Shown: positions 20,246 through 32,960, counted from the stretch's first letter. The stretch is 64,000 nt of DNA from Myotis daubentonii (GCF_963259705.1 NC_081844.1:102574671-102638670); one strand, 5' to 3'. The notes: generated by a model from the letters alone, not told the origin. Program-made: numbers and translations.

Positions 20246-20869
20246 CTTGGGTTAGAATTTTTTAAAAAAGTGAATTTCAGTGTTTTGAGATAAAGACCTC
20301 TTCTCTTAAAGATGGTACCTCCATCTGATGAAAAGTAGAACTCTTCACATGCTATTTAATTTCTGTGAATTCATAATTCATTGTTACAATTTACACTTAA
20401 TTTGGTCCACATATAACATCACCATAATAGCTCTCTTCCCAACCCCAACGTAAGAGACATGCTTTGTTAAGAACAGTGTTTTTACACTGCACTTAATATT
20501 GTCTCATTTCTGAAAACTGAATCTAGTCACCATAATGTAATTTTTTCCATGTGAATCAAGGTAGCCCTAGTGAATGATGAATGAGTTCAGTGTTAACGTG
20601 TGCATTGTAATACATTTGTTCTCAGAAGTTTTTGAAGTTTATTAAATTTCAAGTGGTTCCTTAATTCCACTTGCATTTGTACTAAACTGTCTGGCCTATG
20701 CATTGCCTCACTCTTTTAGCTGTCAGCTTCGTTCCCTCGCCTCTCCCCCAAACCTATATAGCACCTCCTCCCCATCCTCGATTGGAGGCAAACTCCAAAA
20801 TCAACTCATCCCAACTGCACCCACATGCTTTGCATTCCTGCCTATTACGGGCTTGGATAACTTTATCTG
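20246..20869. other. Intronic sequence, no feature recognised
   Basis: AT-rich, no recognisable repeat or exon. Confidence 0.55.
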
Positions 20870-21000
20870 CACAGCCTCATGAGCATGTATGTCATTGTAC
20901 CTGTTTTATAGATGAGGAGACAGAAGATTCTGGGGCGTCAGTTAACCTGCACAAGATCAAATCTTACATAGTGAAGTAGGGATTCAGACTCTGGGTCACT
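20870..21000 (-). repeat. MIR fragment
   Basis: CCTGTTTTATAGATGAGGAGACAGAAG and AGTTAACCTGCACAAGATCA correspond to the antisense MIR core and the GTTAAGTAACTTGCCCAAGGTCA block. Confidence 0.65.
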
Positions 21001-21104
21001 TTCTCCTGAGGTGTTTTTAACCACGGGGATAAAGAGGGTTTCTCCTAGGAAGTAAAGAGCACATATTTTCTGGCAGTATATTCATCATGTAATGATTTGG
21101 TTGC

Positions 21105-21690
21105 ATTTACTTTTTTTTTTTAAGACTTTTTTAAGAGCAGTTTAAGGTTCATGGCAAAATTGAGTGAAAGGTACCAAGATTTCCCATCTCCCCATCTCCC
21201 CCATATGCACAGCCTGGCCTATTACCAGCATTCCCCACTGCAGTGATAAACATGTGTTACAACTGATGAGCCTACACTGACACATCATCATCACCCGAAG
21301 TCCATAAGGGCCATCAGGGTTCATTCCTGGTGTACGTTCTATGGGTTTGGACAAATGTAAAATGACGTGTATCCATCATTATAATATCATAGAGAGTATT
21401 TTCACTGCCCTAAACATCCTCTGTGCTGCCTAGTCCTCTCCCCCTGCACGACCCCTGTGAACCGCTGACCTCTTCACTGTCTCCACAGTTTTGCCTTTTC
21501 CAGAATGTCATATAGTTGGAATCATGCATACACGGCCTTTTCAGGTTGGCTGCTTGCACTTAGGAATATGCACTTAAGGTTCCTCCAGGTCTTTTCATGG
21601 TTTCATAGCTCATTTATTTTTAATGCCAAATAATATTTCATTGTCTAGATGAACCACAGTTTAGTTATTCATTGGTTGCATTTACTTTTG
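21105..21690 (-). mobile_element. Ancient L1 (L1M) 3' end
   Basis: It opens with a T-run, then AGTTTAAGGTTCATGGCAAA, TTACCAGCATTCCCCACTGC, ATCATCATCACCCGAAGTCC, GGTTTGGACAAATGTAAAAT, CCTTTTCCAGAATGTCATAT and AATGCCAAATAATATTTCATTGTCT, all familiar in antisense L1M. No open frame survives. Confidence 0.8.
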
Positions 21691-21879
21691 TTTCATAACG
21701 TTAACCCTAATTGACTGGGACTCCAAGAGGCATGCAAGCAAAGGCTTATTTTGTAGTTTAATTCAAAATATAATCATGAGCATTTCAAATGTCATGACTC
21801 AATAGGAAAATTATGATATTGTAAATATTTTAAGGTATGAAATAGAGATGGTCTGGCCCAAGGCTTCAATTCTTAAATT

Positions 21880-22190
21880 ATTTTAAATTTTAGGAAAAAA
21901 AGCTTTATGTCACAGAAAAGTACAGTAAATGAAGTACATAATACTCAGCACTTGTAATTTTGTTAATATTTTGTTACTTTTATTACAGACCCCCCTATCC
22001 CCCATTGCATTCTTCCCTCTTCATCTCCAGAATGAATTACTGTTAAGAATTTGGTGCATATATTTCCAGTTCAAATTTATCCTATTAGTGTATGTGTCTC
22101 TATAAACAACATACAGCTCTCATTATATTCTTCCTATTGTGATAAGGAACTTGACCTTTGGATTTTGAGATCTACCTCTATTAAGACTAA
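21880..22190 (-). mobile_element. Probable ancient LINE fragment
   Basis: TTTCCAGTTCAAATTTATCC, TGTCTCTATAAACAACATAC and an upstream CACTTGTAATTTTGTTAATATTTTG resemble 3' regions of old antisense L1M elements, but similarity is loose. Confidence 0.4.
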
Positions 22191-23530
22191 GACTTGTTTT
22201 TGATAATTCTTTACTCATAAAATTGTCATTTTGTGGCAAAACATGGTCAGTGTTAGAGGTTTGTAGAGCCTGTCAGTTTCTCAGGAGACTTTTTCCTTCC
22301 AAAATAAGCAGTGTAGTAACTAAATTACTTAACAAATCTAACTTTGGTGACAGTTTTATAGGGACAGTATGCAGATATTTTTTTTAAAAAAAGTCACCGG
22401 TTGATGCCTGTGGATATGCTGAAATTCTCGTAAGGCTGCTGTCTCCATTACAGGTGAACACATCTATCACGTGGTGAAAGTAATGCTTGTAAGGCCCTTT
22501 GGTTGATGGCTGTAAGCACATTGGGAATGATGTATCTCAGTGAGGCGGTTGTCTCCGGTATTGCTGAAACTGATCCATTATAGCGGCGCTCACACCTTGA
22601 GCATAGTAAGAGTGCTGATGGTGGAGTCGTTCAGCTGTGATGACATGGGGCTCTTTTACCCCACTGTGCAAGCTTCTGTATTCTGTTCCTGAACTTCTTT
22701 TCGACACTGAATTTATGTGATTCAACAACTCTCTGTAAGTCAACAGCTGCCAGATGCTAAATGTAAGGCTTTACATGTATTTGTAACCTGGGACATGTGT
22801 TAGGAACACAGGAAGCAAGGTGGGAGAGGAAGAAAAGGGAAGCTGTTGACTCAGTTTCAGTTATCCTCTCCCTGTTTCACAGATGTGAACAGGCACTAAG
22901 AAACTATGCTCTGCAAGCTAAGTGGCTGGATGCTTTGCATGGTTTTAGACAAGTACCTAAACCCTAACAGTGATTGGTGGGTGACGGAGTAGTTGATGTA
23001 ATGAATTGATTGATTTACAAATAAGAGTATATCATTAATATTTCTCCCTAAATATGTTTGTTTACAATGTAGATGCTGATTAGTTGCTGAAGCAAAAATA
23101 TCAGCTATACATACACTCACCTGGTGATGGACTGTGATCTATCTCACTAGTTGTCAGTCCGTGGATGAGTTAATTAACTGCTAAGATCTAGAATAATCCT
23201 TCCATGATGGGAGAGTCAAAATGTTTTCCAAACATCAAGCATGTGATGGAGACAGGGACCTTCATGAGTGCTAAGAATGCCAATGGCATGTGCCTCTGTC
23301 AAAATTTCAGTTAAATTTGGTAGCTTCTCTATTCACATATCAAACATTCCCTGTATTACTTTGGGAAAGTAGGATATTACATCCCTTAATGGAATAAACA
23401 TTAAATATAAATATATGCAGCTTAACTGGAAAAAAGATTTCATTTGTATAGTAGTAGAAAAATTTGAAAATGGAAGCATGCTCGTCATTTTGTAGTTTTA
23501 CACTTACTAGTAACATAATAATAGTAATAA
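22191..23530. other. Intronic sequence, no feature recognised
   Basis: A minus-strand 68-codon frame at 22537-22743 (includes ERLHHQHSYYAQGVSAAIMD) looks somewhat protein-like but is short and isolated, and I do not recognise it. Nothing else stands out. Confidence 0.45.
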
Positions 23531-23845
23531 TCTATATATACGTATAAAAGCATAAGTGACCATCCGACCATTCAACTGTCCGACTGGTAGCTATGATGTG
23601 CACTGACTACCAGGGGACTGCTATACTCAACGCAGGAGCTGCTGAGCTGCCATGACTTGGCAGCTGCGGTTCTCAGATGACGCACCCAGAACCAGAGAGG
23701 AGGGAGCCCAATTCTGGGGTGTCACCTGAGAACTGCCCTCTCGCAATCCGGGACCCCTCGGAGTATGTCGGAGAGCCAGTTTCAGCCTGATCCCCACAGG
23801 CCAGGCCAAGGGACCCCACTGGTGCACCGTGCACTGGGTATCTAG
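23531..23845 (+). mobile_element. HeliBat-type Helitron (315 bp)
   Basis: It starts TCTATATATACGTATAAAAG + CATAAGTGACC, carries GTAGCTATGATGTGCACTGA + CTACCAGGGG, and ends GGTGCACCGTGCACTGGGTA + TCTAG. The interior includes CGCAATCCGGGACCCCTCGG, shared with the Helitron at 9580. Confidence 0.92.
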
Positions 23846-24539
23846 TAATAATTCAGTAATAATATAAATAATATAATAATAATAACATATATATACATAA
23901 TATATATACAATTACTATATGAGGCAAGTAGTTTTCACAGTAAGTAAATCTCTAAGCAACTAAAACAAAACAAAATAAGAACTAAAAATGAGCTAAAGAC
24001 AACAATCTAAAGATTGATTTGCGAGATGACAGAAGCTCTTCATTGAGAGCAAGGGCTGCTATCAGAGTGCAATTAGGAGACTGGGCCTTGGGTTTTGAGC
24101 AAGAAAGAGGACCTGAAACTGAGATTCCTGCAATGAGCAAGAGATTTGAGAAGAGAAATGTGGTTAATAGTACCACGGGGCCTAGACAGAAGCAAATACA
24201 GAAATTCAGGACACAAGAATCATCAATTTAGGCCCCTGTGATTTTTGAAAATTAAAATAAACCAATCTCAACTAAAATTAAGTGTAATTAAGTACATAAA
24301 AGCACACACCTTCATAATTAAGAGCAAGCAAAGCAACAAACAACCAATTTTGATCTTTAAAATCCTAAAACATTAGAATTTGTCAGATACATACTTTCAA
24401 CTGTGTGTAATATAGAGATTAGCAAGTAATGGAAGCACTGAACAGAAACACTTTAAAAGCTATAATAGTTTTGAAAGAAAATGTATAATTGCTGAAATTT
24501 TTAAAATGTTTAGTATATGTAGTAAATATGAGATCAGGC
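23846..24539. other. AT-rich intronic sequence
   Basis: A TAATAATAT low-complexity patch (23848-23910) follows the Helitron. No other feature is recognised. Confidence 0.5.
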
Positions 24540-25430
24540 ACAATTAAAGAAAGAATCAGTCAACTGAAAAAAATAACCAAATTAGCAAGAGACAATACAG
24601 AGAAAAAAAGATCAAAAAATATAATAGAGACATTTAGAGAAAGTGATAGTATTTAGTTTAATTACTGAGAAAATACAGAATGTAGAAGTATTTAAAAGGC
24701 AATGGCAGAGAAATATTTAGAATAAAGAAATTATGAATTCCCAGAAATTGGAGCACAGTATATATAAAGCAAGAATAGAATTCTAAATAGAGTGATATAA
24801 TTATGCTCTCTAGCCAAGTGCAATTATATTAGAAGTAACAAACAAAAATATAAACGAAGTATCTGAATACATTTATAAACTTAATAAGTTCAATAGAAAT
24901 ATAGAAATATTTAGATCAAAACAACAATGAAAATACCATGAATGAAGAGTTGGGAGATGTGTTGAAAGTGGTCCTTAGAGAGGAATACAATATATGGCCT
25001 GGAATGTTTAACAAAAGAAGAATGGCTGGACAATACTAGCATAAAGAGCAAAGTTTAAATATATTTTAAAAAAAACAACAATGGCATGAACTTAAAGAAA
25101 GGCGGAGAAAGTGATAACTTGTCAACAGAAAGGAAGAATTAAAAAAAAAATTGTTTTTTGAGGGACAGACATAATCATTGGTGAAACCAATCCAGCTTAA
25201 AGAAAGAAGGCACAAACAAATCATGTCAGGAATGAAAATGAAGACAGCAAATAACAAATCTAGCAGACATTAAAAGAACTCAGAAATACTTGGAAAACTA
25301 GTCCAACCAGTTGAAAACATAGCTGAAATGGGCATATTCCTCAAAAACTCTATTGTTTCAAAACTTCTGAAATCATTTCAAGAAAAAAATAAATATAAAA
25401 TTTTAATAATTTTATAGTAATAAACCAAAA
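24540..25430 (+). mobile_element. Probable ancient LINE (L1/HAL1-like), sense
   Basis: The strand is strongly A-rich, as L1 sense strands are. Blocks such as ATTGTTTTTTGAGGGACAGA (compare the L1 ORF2 WFFEK region), AAACCAATCCAGCTTAAAGA, CTAGCAGACATTAAAAGAAC and GGCATATTCCTCAAAAACTC follow L1 ORF2 order. All frames are broken. Confidence 0.55.
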
Positions 25431-25459
25431 TCACAGCAGGTCTCTTCCTCTGTATACTG

Positions 25460-25630
25460 ATGGCCACCTAATAGCTATCATTTGCTGTGTAGTTACTCTT
25501 TGGCAGTCCATGTTCTAAGCATTTCTACCTGCCTTACCTAATTCAGGCCTCAAAACAAGCCTATGAAGGTAGGTGCTATTTTTTACGACCCCTTAATAAA
25601 TAAATGAATAAATGTAGACTCACCAGAACA
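25460..25630 (-). repeat. MIR-like fragment
   Basis: TGTTCTAAGCATTTCTACCT, AATTCAGGCCTCAAAACAAG and CTATGAAGGTAGGTGCTATT follow the antisense MIR 3' half (..GCGCTTTACATG..CTCACAACAACCCTATGAGGTAGG). Confidence 0.65.
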
Positions 25631-28583
25631 AATGAATTCTAAGAATATATGGTCAATAAGTATTTTTAAAAGAGACACTGGAACTCCCACGTTAACCCTA
25701 GGCTCTATAGTGACTGTTTGATAGGGCTGTTGTCCTAATTAATCGGAAAACTACATAAAAGCATTTTGGACTTTGCCTGCCACACTCTGAAGTCCTCAGT
25801 AAGCTAATCTAGTAACTGTTGTCAGATATAGGACAGCTAGGCTATTGTAGCTCACTCACTATTGTCCTTTTCTTTTTCTGATTACCAGTAAAAATACTGT
25901 TTGGAGAGGCAGAGACTCCCACCACCAGATGTCCACCGTGTTGCTCTTACATAGAATACGTGATTGGTACCATCTTTAATAGCAGCATTGATTTTTAATC
26001 TTGTCTGAGCTTTAATCAGCAGAGGAGTCTCCAGCTAGCCAGATGACTGGACATCTCATTTCTCTTTCTGAACTGGCAGCTGATCAGCAGAACCTTTTGT
26101 TGTGCCTGCTTTGTGCTTTTCCAAATCGGACTTCGTTCGGGTTGGAACCTCAAAATGCCACCATTTCAGAGAATGCCCCTTTCACCTTTCTCTGTGAAGT
26201 TACAAAGCTTACAGAGAAACCTAGGCCATAGGACACTCTCCCTTCTTCACTAGCCATTTTGGTGTCTCCTTGATTTGGAAACGTGTTTATTTGCATTGGA
26301 ATGACTTTAGTTACAGATTGTAAAAAGTTGTGACATATCTGACATTCAGACAGAGATTAGAATTCTTAATCTGAAAGTGGAGAAGTACTAAAATATTAAT
26401 GTTTTAGGTGCTACACATAAAAGAACATTGTTATCCTTAAAGTGCATTTTTGAATTATAAATATTGACTTACATTTTTTTGAATAATAATGTATGTGCAC
26501 CTACTCTGTGTTTTTAAGCCACGGGATCATTTTGTGAACAGTTTTGTCAACATTTGGGAAAATATCTGAATATGTAAAATCAGATGAACTTTAGAAGGGC
26601 ATTAAGATAGAGTTTATGTGAACAATTTTAGTAAACACAGCATAAAACATTAGAATTCATAAGTAGTTCCTTCTGGCCTTCAAAATTGTTACTGCATATA
26701 AAATATATAGGTTTTAGACTTGTATGAAAATAATAATTTAGATAATGTTGGTAATTGTTTGGACTGATTATTTTGTGTAGCTCATACATATTTATAATTG
26801 CTCAAAATTTAAATATAAGGTATTTAATATGAGAAAATAATTTGGTGATAGGCTTTGATTAATTAAACAAAAATAGAGTTTTTTCTAATTACCACATTTT
26901 TCTTGATTACTCTATTTTGCAAAGTTTTAAGGCATCGGGTGAAAATACTTTGTTTACTGTGATAAGAACTATAACATTATAGTTTATATCCATGTCTAAA
27001 ATACCTGTTAGAAAAATTTGGATATTCATTTCTGACTGTAAAATATAGACTTGTAGCATTTGCTAAAGATAAGTGACCCATGTTTATTTACAGGAGATTC
27101 GTTTTCTTAGAATAAATGGTCATAGAAAAGGCCACTTAAAAAAAGGAATCAATGTTTTAAAAGAACCAAAATTTATATTAAATAATAAAAAATAATTCAT
27201 AGCAACTTTATTTTGGAAAAATAAAATGTACTGTATAATTTAATATTGAATACAACTTATTATTCCAACTATGCTATAGTTATTTTAAAAGAAAAGAATA
27301 CCAAGTAAGGGGGCATACTATACATTTTACAGTCAAATTGTATGACTACATTATTCTTTTACTTTAAATTTGCATTTTGAAACATGATCACAGAGGGTCA
27401 TTTTTTTTTTTTTACAAAAAAAATTGAATATAAGAGGAAAAAATAAAATCCTAGAAACTCACCAGTATGTTCCTCCTCAGGTCCCAGGACCCTAATATTT
27501 CTAACTTCTTCTCAACTCCTTCTAGATTCTTCCCAGGTGATTTTTATATGTACTGTCAAGGGTTTTTAGCTGTACTTAGTGGGAGGAATATAGAGAAGTG
27601 GAAAATTCAATCTTGGTCTGGAACCAGAAGTCCATCAAATTATCTTTTGAAGAGTACATCATCATGCCAACATCCATTTCTAGTTTCTCTTAGTAGCTTA
27701 ATTCTGTTAGATTTTGGTTATGCTGTGGCCCTGCTTATGATCCTTGTGTGTGTGTTTTAGCTACATTTGTATTGACTTTGTGGAAAATCTGCATCTTCAT
27801 GAACTTTTTAATTTAATCTCAAATTAGCATTATATTACTTTCTGTTATCAGCAACTAATTGATGACATAGGCATTGTTATATGATTGATAGGAAATCAGA
27901 TATTAGCAGTAAGTGAGTGGGAACAGGTGGGGATTAACTTTATAAGTGACTATTAGCAACTATTTTCATGGTATAGCAACTTGGGCTCCCCTGTGTTAAA
28001 TTTCTTCTCTGAAATTCAGGGGACTTACATAGTAAATGTTTAGATAATAAAAGTATTCTGTATTGTACTCCACCATTACTACAGTTAATTTTTATCTTCC
28101 TGCCCTCATAGTACGAAATCTATTCAAGTGCTGACATTTTCAATGCTATTTGTATTCCCTGGTATTACCCATGACATGATAATTCTGACTTAGCAACATA
28201 TGTGCTTCTCCTAGTTAAAGGTTATTTGAAAGTGTGAGAAGTTGGTAAAAACTTATAAAATAAAGCCATGATCACAACGTGCTGACATATCCCTCCTTAG
28301 AGCTGCATCCCCAAGTACAATTAGTTGGCCAAGTGATGACACTTGATATCTAAGGCAAAAATTTCTCTCTAATTTTTTGGAGGAAACGAATCTGTATTAT
28401 ACATAGGTTGTGATCAAGAAAAAGACAACTTAAAGCAAAAGTGATTTATCAAGAGAGTTATGTTTAAAGATTGTTTTCTGCTATCCTGATCACCTAATAG
28501 TTTTTAGACATTAACATTCTCTCCCGTCACCTTAAATTATACTAAAATTCCATGATCTAAATATCATAGATTTTGTGTAATCA
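25631..28583. other. AT-rich intronic sequence, apparently unique
   Basis: A 2.95-kb stretch with no SINE, Helitron or obvious LINE. A T14 run lies near 27405. The 97-codon frame at 27467-27760 has no conserved motif. This is one of the longer repeat-free blocks in the upstream intron. Confidence 0.55.
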
Positions 28584-29086
28584 TCCTAATAAAGAGGGAA
28601 TATGCTAATTGACCCTAATGCCATTGCAAAGATGGCGGTGCCCACAGTCAATAAGGAGGGAATATGCTAATTGACTGCCATGTCCTCAAGATGGCAGCGC
28701 CCACAGCCACAAGATGGCAGCACGCAGTCCCCTCAGCCCTGCCTGGGCAGCAGGCACGAGGCAGGTGGGCCCAGCCTTGCCGTGCGCCTGCCTCCAGAGT
28801 CTCCCAGTCCCCTCAGCCCCCCAGCCACCCAGGGCCAGCCCAAAGTGCAGGCAAGCCTCAGATGGCAGCTGCCCAGCCACACAGGGCTGCCCGAGGCTCA
28901 GGTAACCAGGGCCAGCCAAGGCTTGCACTGCAGGCAGTGGCAACAGCAGAGGTGTGATGGGGGCATCGCCTTCCTATGATCACCAGGTTGCCTCCCACCC
29001 CTGAGGGCTCCTGGATTGTGAGAGGGGGCAGGCCAGGCTGAGGGATCCCCCTCCAGTGCATGAATTCTCATGCACTGGGCCTCTAG
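28584..29086 (+). mobile_element. HeliBat-type Helitron with duplicated 5' end
   Basis: It starts TCATCCTAATAAAGAGGGAA + TATGCTAATTGACC and ends AGTGCATGAATTCTCATGCA + CTGGGCCTCTAG then T. The first ~62 bp (28584-28647, ending GATGGCGGTGCCCACAG) are repeated at 28648-28706 (AATAAGGAGGGAATATGCTA .. GATGGCAGCGCCCACAG). The middle is GC-rich. Open frames of up to 102 codons cross it on both strands and are probably fortuitous. Confidence 0.9.
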
Positions 29087-29769
29087 TTCATCTACAAAAA
29101 TATTGACTCAACTTGATAATATAATATGTGGCCATCTTGGGAAGTTAATTGGCAATAGCTATACAACACATCCCTGAGATGACCTAGGTTTGACACACTG
29201 CCCACATCTACTCTCATCAGTGATATCAAGGAGATTGGGGGCAGATAGAGGGTAAACATGAGTTTCATGAATACTAAAATATAGTGCCTCTTTTTATTGT
29301 TCTGCAAGATAGTAAAGGAGGAAGGAAATGTTGACTGCTTTCCACTAGACACCTCAGCCTAGGGAATTATACAATGACTAGTCTCTTTATTTCATCCAAA
29401 GCTGCCATGGAGCTTAATAAAGACATAATTATACAAGATGAATTAAAGCAAAAGCAGTCTTCCTTCAATGAGAAAAGTAAGTGCAAACACTAAGTTGACA
29501 CAGTATTAAAATGTTCCCATACTATTTACGTGCTAGGCATGGGGCTCCAAGCTCTAAGACAAACTACATGAAACATGTTTGTCTGAAACACATTCACATA
29601 GAGGAATGTTTGGGAAGATGGGTATGGAAAGAGCAAACCGAAGGAGACATGAGAACTTCTCCATGAAATTAATGTCTAGTCCCTGAAAGCAGTGAACCTA
29701 TTGCTAAATGAACATCAGTGCAGCATGCTGGTAAAGGGTGAAGGGCTGGACCACCAGGTGACCTTCCAT
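29087..29769. other. Intronic sequence, no feature recognised
   Basis: No repeat family or exon is recognised. Confidence 0.55.
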
Positions 29770-29960
29770 GGCTCCCTGTCCTTTTCCTATATAATATTTA
29801 TTACGGCATAGATTGTACTTGGTTTATGGGATTATTTGATTAATGTTCTTTCCCGATTAGACTGTAAATATCATGGACTGTATTTTTATAATGCTCACTG
29901 TTATATCCCCAATGCTTAGCCTAGGACCAGGCACAATAAATATTTGTTGAATGATTTAAT
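29770..29960 (+). mobile_element. L2 LINE 3' end
   Basis: TTAGACTGTAAATATCATGG + ACTG, TATATCCCCAATGCTTAGCC, and AGGCACAATAAATATTTGTT + GAATGA are the classic L2 3' terminus (..CCCCAGCACCTAG..GCACATAGTAG..AATAAATATTTGTTGAATGA). Confidence 0.85.
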
Positions 29961-31794
29961 AAAGAATAGACCACAATGAATATGGCTTACCTGTTTCCTA
30001 TGTTAAGCCAGGAAGCTTGGGAAAGGCTTGGTCCAGAATCTGCCCCCCCAGGTATTGAGAATGAGTTTTCTATTCTTTGTGTTAACTAAGGTTAAAAAAA
30101 AGTAGCCAACCAGGAATTGTGGGGAATGGGTGGCATCAGGAAGGTGTGGTCCTATGGGAAGGTGAAGATGAGGAGTCTACAAGATATAATTTCCAAGGAA
30201 ACAATTCTGTTTTTAGAGGAAAACCTATCTTTCTACAAACCAGTGTGAATTTAGTTACTTTTTCCTGGTGAATTCAATATGGTACTTCAGGTTTTATTTT
30301 TCCATATTGCTTGCTTGTGGCTTCAGGGCTGTGAGCTTGAAGTGGAAACTCATGAAATATACTCTTTCTTTTCTAACATGTGTGGTTACTTTGAAAAAAT
30401 CATGCAAATTTTTACTGATTCATGATGATCTCAAGTTTGTTTTATGAGAAAAATAATAGTTTAATTCCTTATCATCAAGTAAATTTGATAAGCAAAGCAG
30501 GGGCACTGCATTTATTCCACAGCTTCCCATGCCCCAGGCTGACCGCCTGTTCCTTCCAGTCCCCAGACTGAAAAGTACGTGGGAAGCTCTGCAACGGAGC
30601 CTTCCTCCCCTCACACAGATGTTTCTCTTTTCCCAAGGAGGTCTTTGAAGCTAGTTCCCAATAATGCAATGTGGGAAAACCATCAGGAAAGTGTATGTAT
30701 GTACTCCATTTCCAATGGAATCCAAGAGCTGAAAATTCCCACATGTGGAATAAAAACATATATGCTCAATTTGGCTTGTTTTCATTAATTGTAGGAAAAG
30801 GAAGCAATACATCTCATGACTTTCCAGAACAAGCATGGGATCTAAAGACAAGTTGGGGAAATGTTCATATTCAACAACTTTTTTTTCCCCATTGACTTAA
30901 GAATGAGAAAAGCAACAATCGAGAGAAAAGTATTGTAGTACCAGATATATATGAACTCAACAACTTCAGTTTTATAGACTACTGAACCTGAAATATACAT
31001 TTTCATGTACAATTATGAGACAATACCTAGTTACCAAGGCTGCAAACTGGAACAGAGTACACGGGGCAGAGAATTTCAGCAGCATGGACAGATGGGCCTG
31101 GGGAATAGACAGTGTGGTGATGGTGGCAAGGCTGGCCCTCCTCCTGCACAGTCACAGGTGGTTGGAAATCATCCCATGCCCATGGGGACTTCTGCTTGGG
31201 TTAGCTCCCCAATGGGTTCACTCTGCAGAGACAATTATGTATAGAAATGGGTTTGATTCCATTTGCACAGCCAAATAAGGCTGGGAGGTTCAATGTGCAG
31301 TAAAGAAAGAAAAATAAAACCTCAGAATAAAAATACTTGTCTGTTACAAATTAAAGTCACACTGGATTAATATAAACGGTTGCTTGGTGCTTTTTAAAAA
31401 TGAAAGCAGAGCAGTGATGGCGTGTATGTGGACTGTCGGAGTGTGAAGTTTAGCATGAGTTTTCAGACTTGAGTGATTAGGAATGCCTCTAGTGTATTTG
31501 GTAGACATAGTGAGCAAGCCCATGGCTTCAGTTGTGCAAGGTTTTCTTCACTTACAGTGTAGAAGTGCATTTCTTCACTGTATATTTTTCATTGTCCTTA
31601 CATTGGTTAAAGATTTTACAAAAATAAGCTTTATGCATCAATAAGTTGCGTGTTCCATATGATTCCATGTAATTTGCCTTGGAACCTTAAAATGTCTTGA
31701 AAGAAGCTGAATTTTTAAAGCACACAAATAGAGCGTTCACTATGCAAAAAATGTTGTTCAAGTGGGTTTTTTGATTGAGACCATTTGACATTGT
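29961..31794. other. Intronic sequence, no feature recognised
   Basis: No repeat family or exon is recognised. Several overlapping frames of 64-94 codons (30420-31278) on both strands show no coding signature. Confidence 0.55.
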
Positions 31795-32010
31795 AGAAAG
31801 AGCAAATGCTTGGAGTCTGCAGTTTAGAGGTGAATACGGGACCTGCCACTTGCCCAAGTGTGACCTTGGATCCAGTATTTAACTTCTCTGTAAAGCGTTC
31901 AACCCCTGAACTGATGGGCTACGGTGGGATTTAAATGAGATAAAGCTGTACGTTGCCTGGCCCCATGCCTGACTCATGGGAACATATATGTGTTCAACAA
32001 ATGCCTGTTC
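31795..32010 (+). repeat. MIR SINE
   Basis: Order of blocks: AGCAAATGCTTGGAGTCTGC, ACCTGCCACTTG, TGTGACCTTGGATCCAGTAT, TAACTTCTCTG, TTTAAATGAGATAAAGCTGT and TGTTCAACAAATGCC, a nearly full-length sense MIR. Confidence 0.8.
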
Positions 32011-32224
32011 TCTTCTGCTTCCCCTAAAACCACGTAACACCCCTCATACCCCACATGTGTACATATGTACTCTCCATAGGTGAAACCTACTTGTGATGTT
32101 AAATTGTGTGAGCAAAGAGAAATTGTTTGATATCATTGAAAAACAAAATGACCGACTCTTCATCCCTAGGATGCTGACTTAGTTAACACATTATATAACT
32201 CATTTAAACAAAACAGTTTGGTGT

Positions 32225-32385
32225 AGATGATCACATATAATACACATAGCTATCCTGAAAGGAATTTAAGAGATTAATACCCAGATTTTACAGATGAGAA
32301 CATTGAGGCTCAAGGAGTAAGAGACTTGCCACAATGAGACTTACCAGTGGGAAGCTAGGACTGGTACCCAGGTCTCCTGGCCACC
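32225..32385 (-). repeat. MIR SINE fragment
   Basis: ATACCCAGATTTTACAGATG + AGAACATTGAGGCTCAAGGA and GCTAGGACTGGTACCCAGGT are the antisense MIR core and the tRNA-proximal region. Confidence 0.8.
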
Positions 32386-32399
32386 ACTCCCATTTATTG

Positions 32400-32650
32400 G
32401 AGGATTAAGGTTCTTTGACTTGAAGACAGACTGCTCAAGATCAGATCCAGGTTTTGCTACAATCTAGATGTATGACCTTGGGTAAGTCACTTGAATTCTC
32501 TGTTCCTCTACCCTTCAGTTTCCTTATTTAAAGAATAATTACAATAATAGTATCATCATTCTAAAGTTATTATAAAAATTTTAAAATGTGAAATGTGCAA
32601 AATAAAAGATACTTAGAGCAAAGTGCTCGGTATATATTAGCTATTCCTTT
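32400..32650 (+). repeat. MIR SINE
   Basis: ATGTATGACCTTGGGTAAGT + CACTTGAATTCTCTG, CTTCAGTTTCCTTATTTAAA, TAGAGCAAAGTGCTCGGTAT and ATATTAGCTATT match a sense MIR, lying back to back with the preceding antisense copy. Confidence 0.8.
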
Positions 32651-32937
32651 TGATGTAGTGTTTTTTCACTAATCTACGTGGTGCTCCCTAGACAACGAGA
32701 AATGCTTAGAATTTTTATTTTTAAATAAAACCTGAGCATTCTGTCCTAGAATTCAAATTAATCTTAGATGGTTACGTTTTTTGTTCTCAAATTGACTCCA
32801 ATATCCTAAGTACACTTGCCCAAGACCTAGTTCTGTGTACTGTGGCAAACCTGGTCTATTTTTTGGATGGGAAAGTGTCTGTCTGCTTTTTGTAAAAAAC
32901 ATTTTAACCCTGTAAAGCATTTCCGCCATTGTAACGG

Positions 32938-32960
32938 CCTCTCTGTTGCTGTCACCCTAG
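32938..32960 (+). promoter_or_regulatory. TENM2: Splice acceptor of the TENM2 exon
   Basis: The sequence CCTCTCTGTTGCTGTCACCC followed by AG is a good pyrimidine tract and acceptor immediately before the exon. The reading frame of the exon requires a G as last base of the preceding exon to complete GGA (Gly). Confidence 0.85.

Larger units (their letters stand above)
1..32960 (+). other. TENM2: TENM2 intron upstream of the exon (partial)
   Basis: This is inferred to be intron because the only exon found starts with a spliced acceptor at 32960/32961 and no other coding segment of teneurin-2 is recognisable upstream. The sequence is AT-rich and densely filled with SINE, LINE, Helitron and MITE remnants. 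It holds no convincing CpG-island promoter. The previous coding exon, which should end with the first base of the Gly codon (phase 1), must lie beyond the left edge. Small alternative 5' exons or internal promoters, common in teneurins, cannot be excluded from sequence alone. Confidence 0.85.

Noticed and set aside
28664..28979. GC-rich frames of about 100 codons on both strands
   Set aside because: They lie inside a Helitron's GC-rich core. The Pro/Ala/Ser-rich composition reflects base composition, and no captured gene exon is recognised.
32867..32960. In-frame ATG upstream of the teneurin exon as a possible alternative start
   Set aside because: The segment is intronic by comparison with teneurin-2 and precedes a clear splice acceptor. 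No promoter features are visible.
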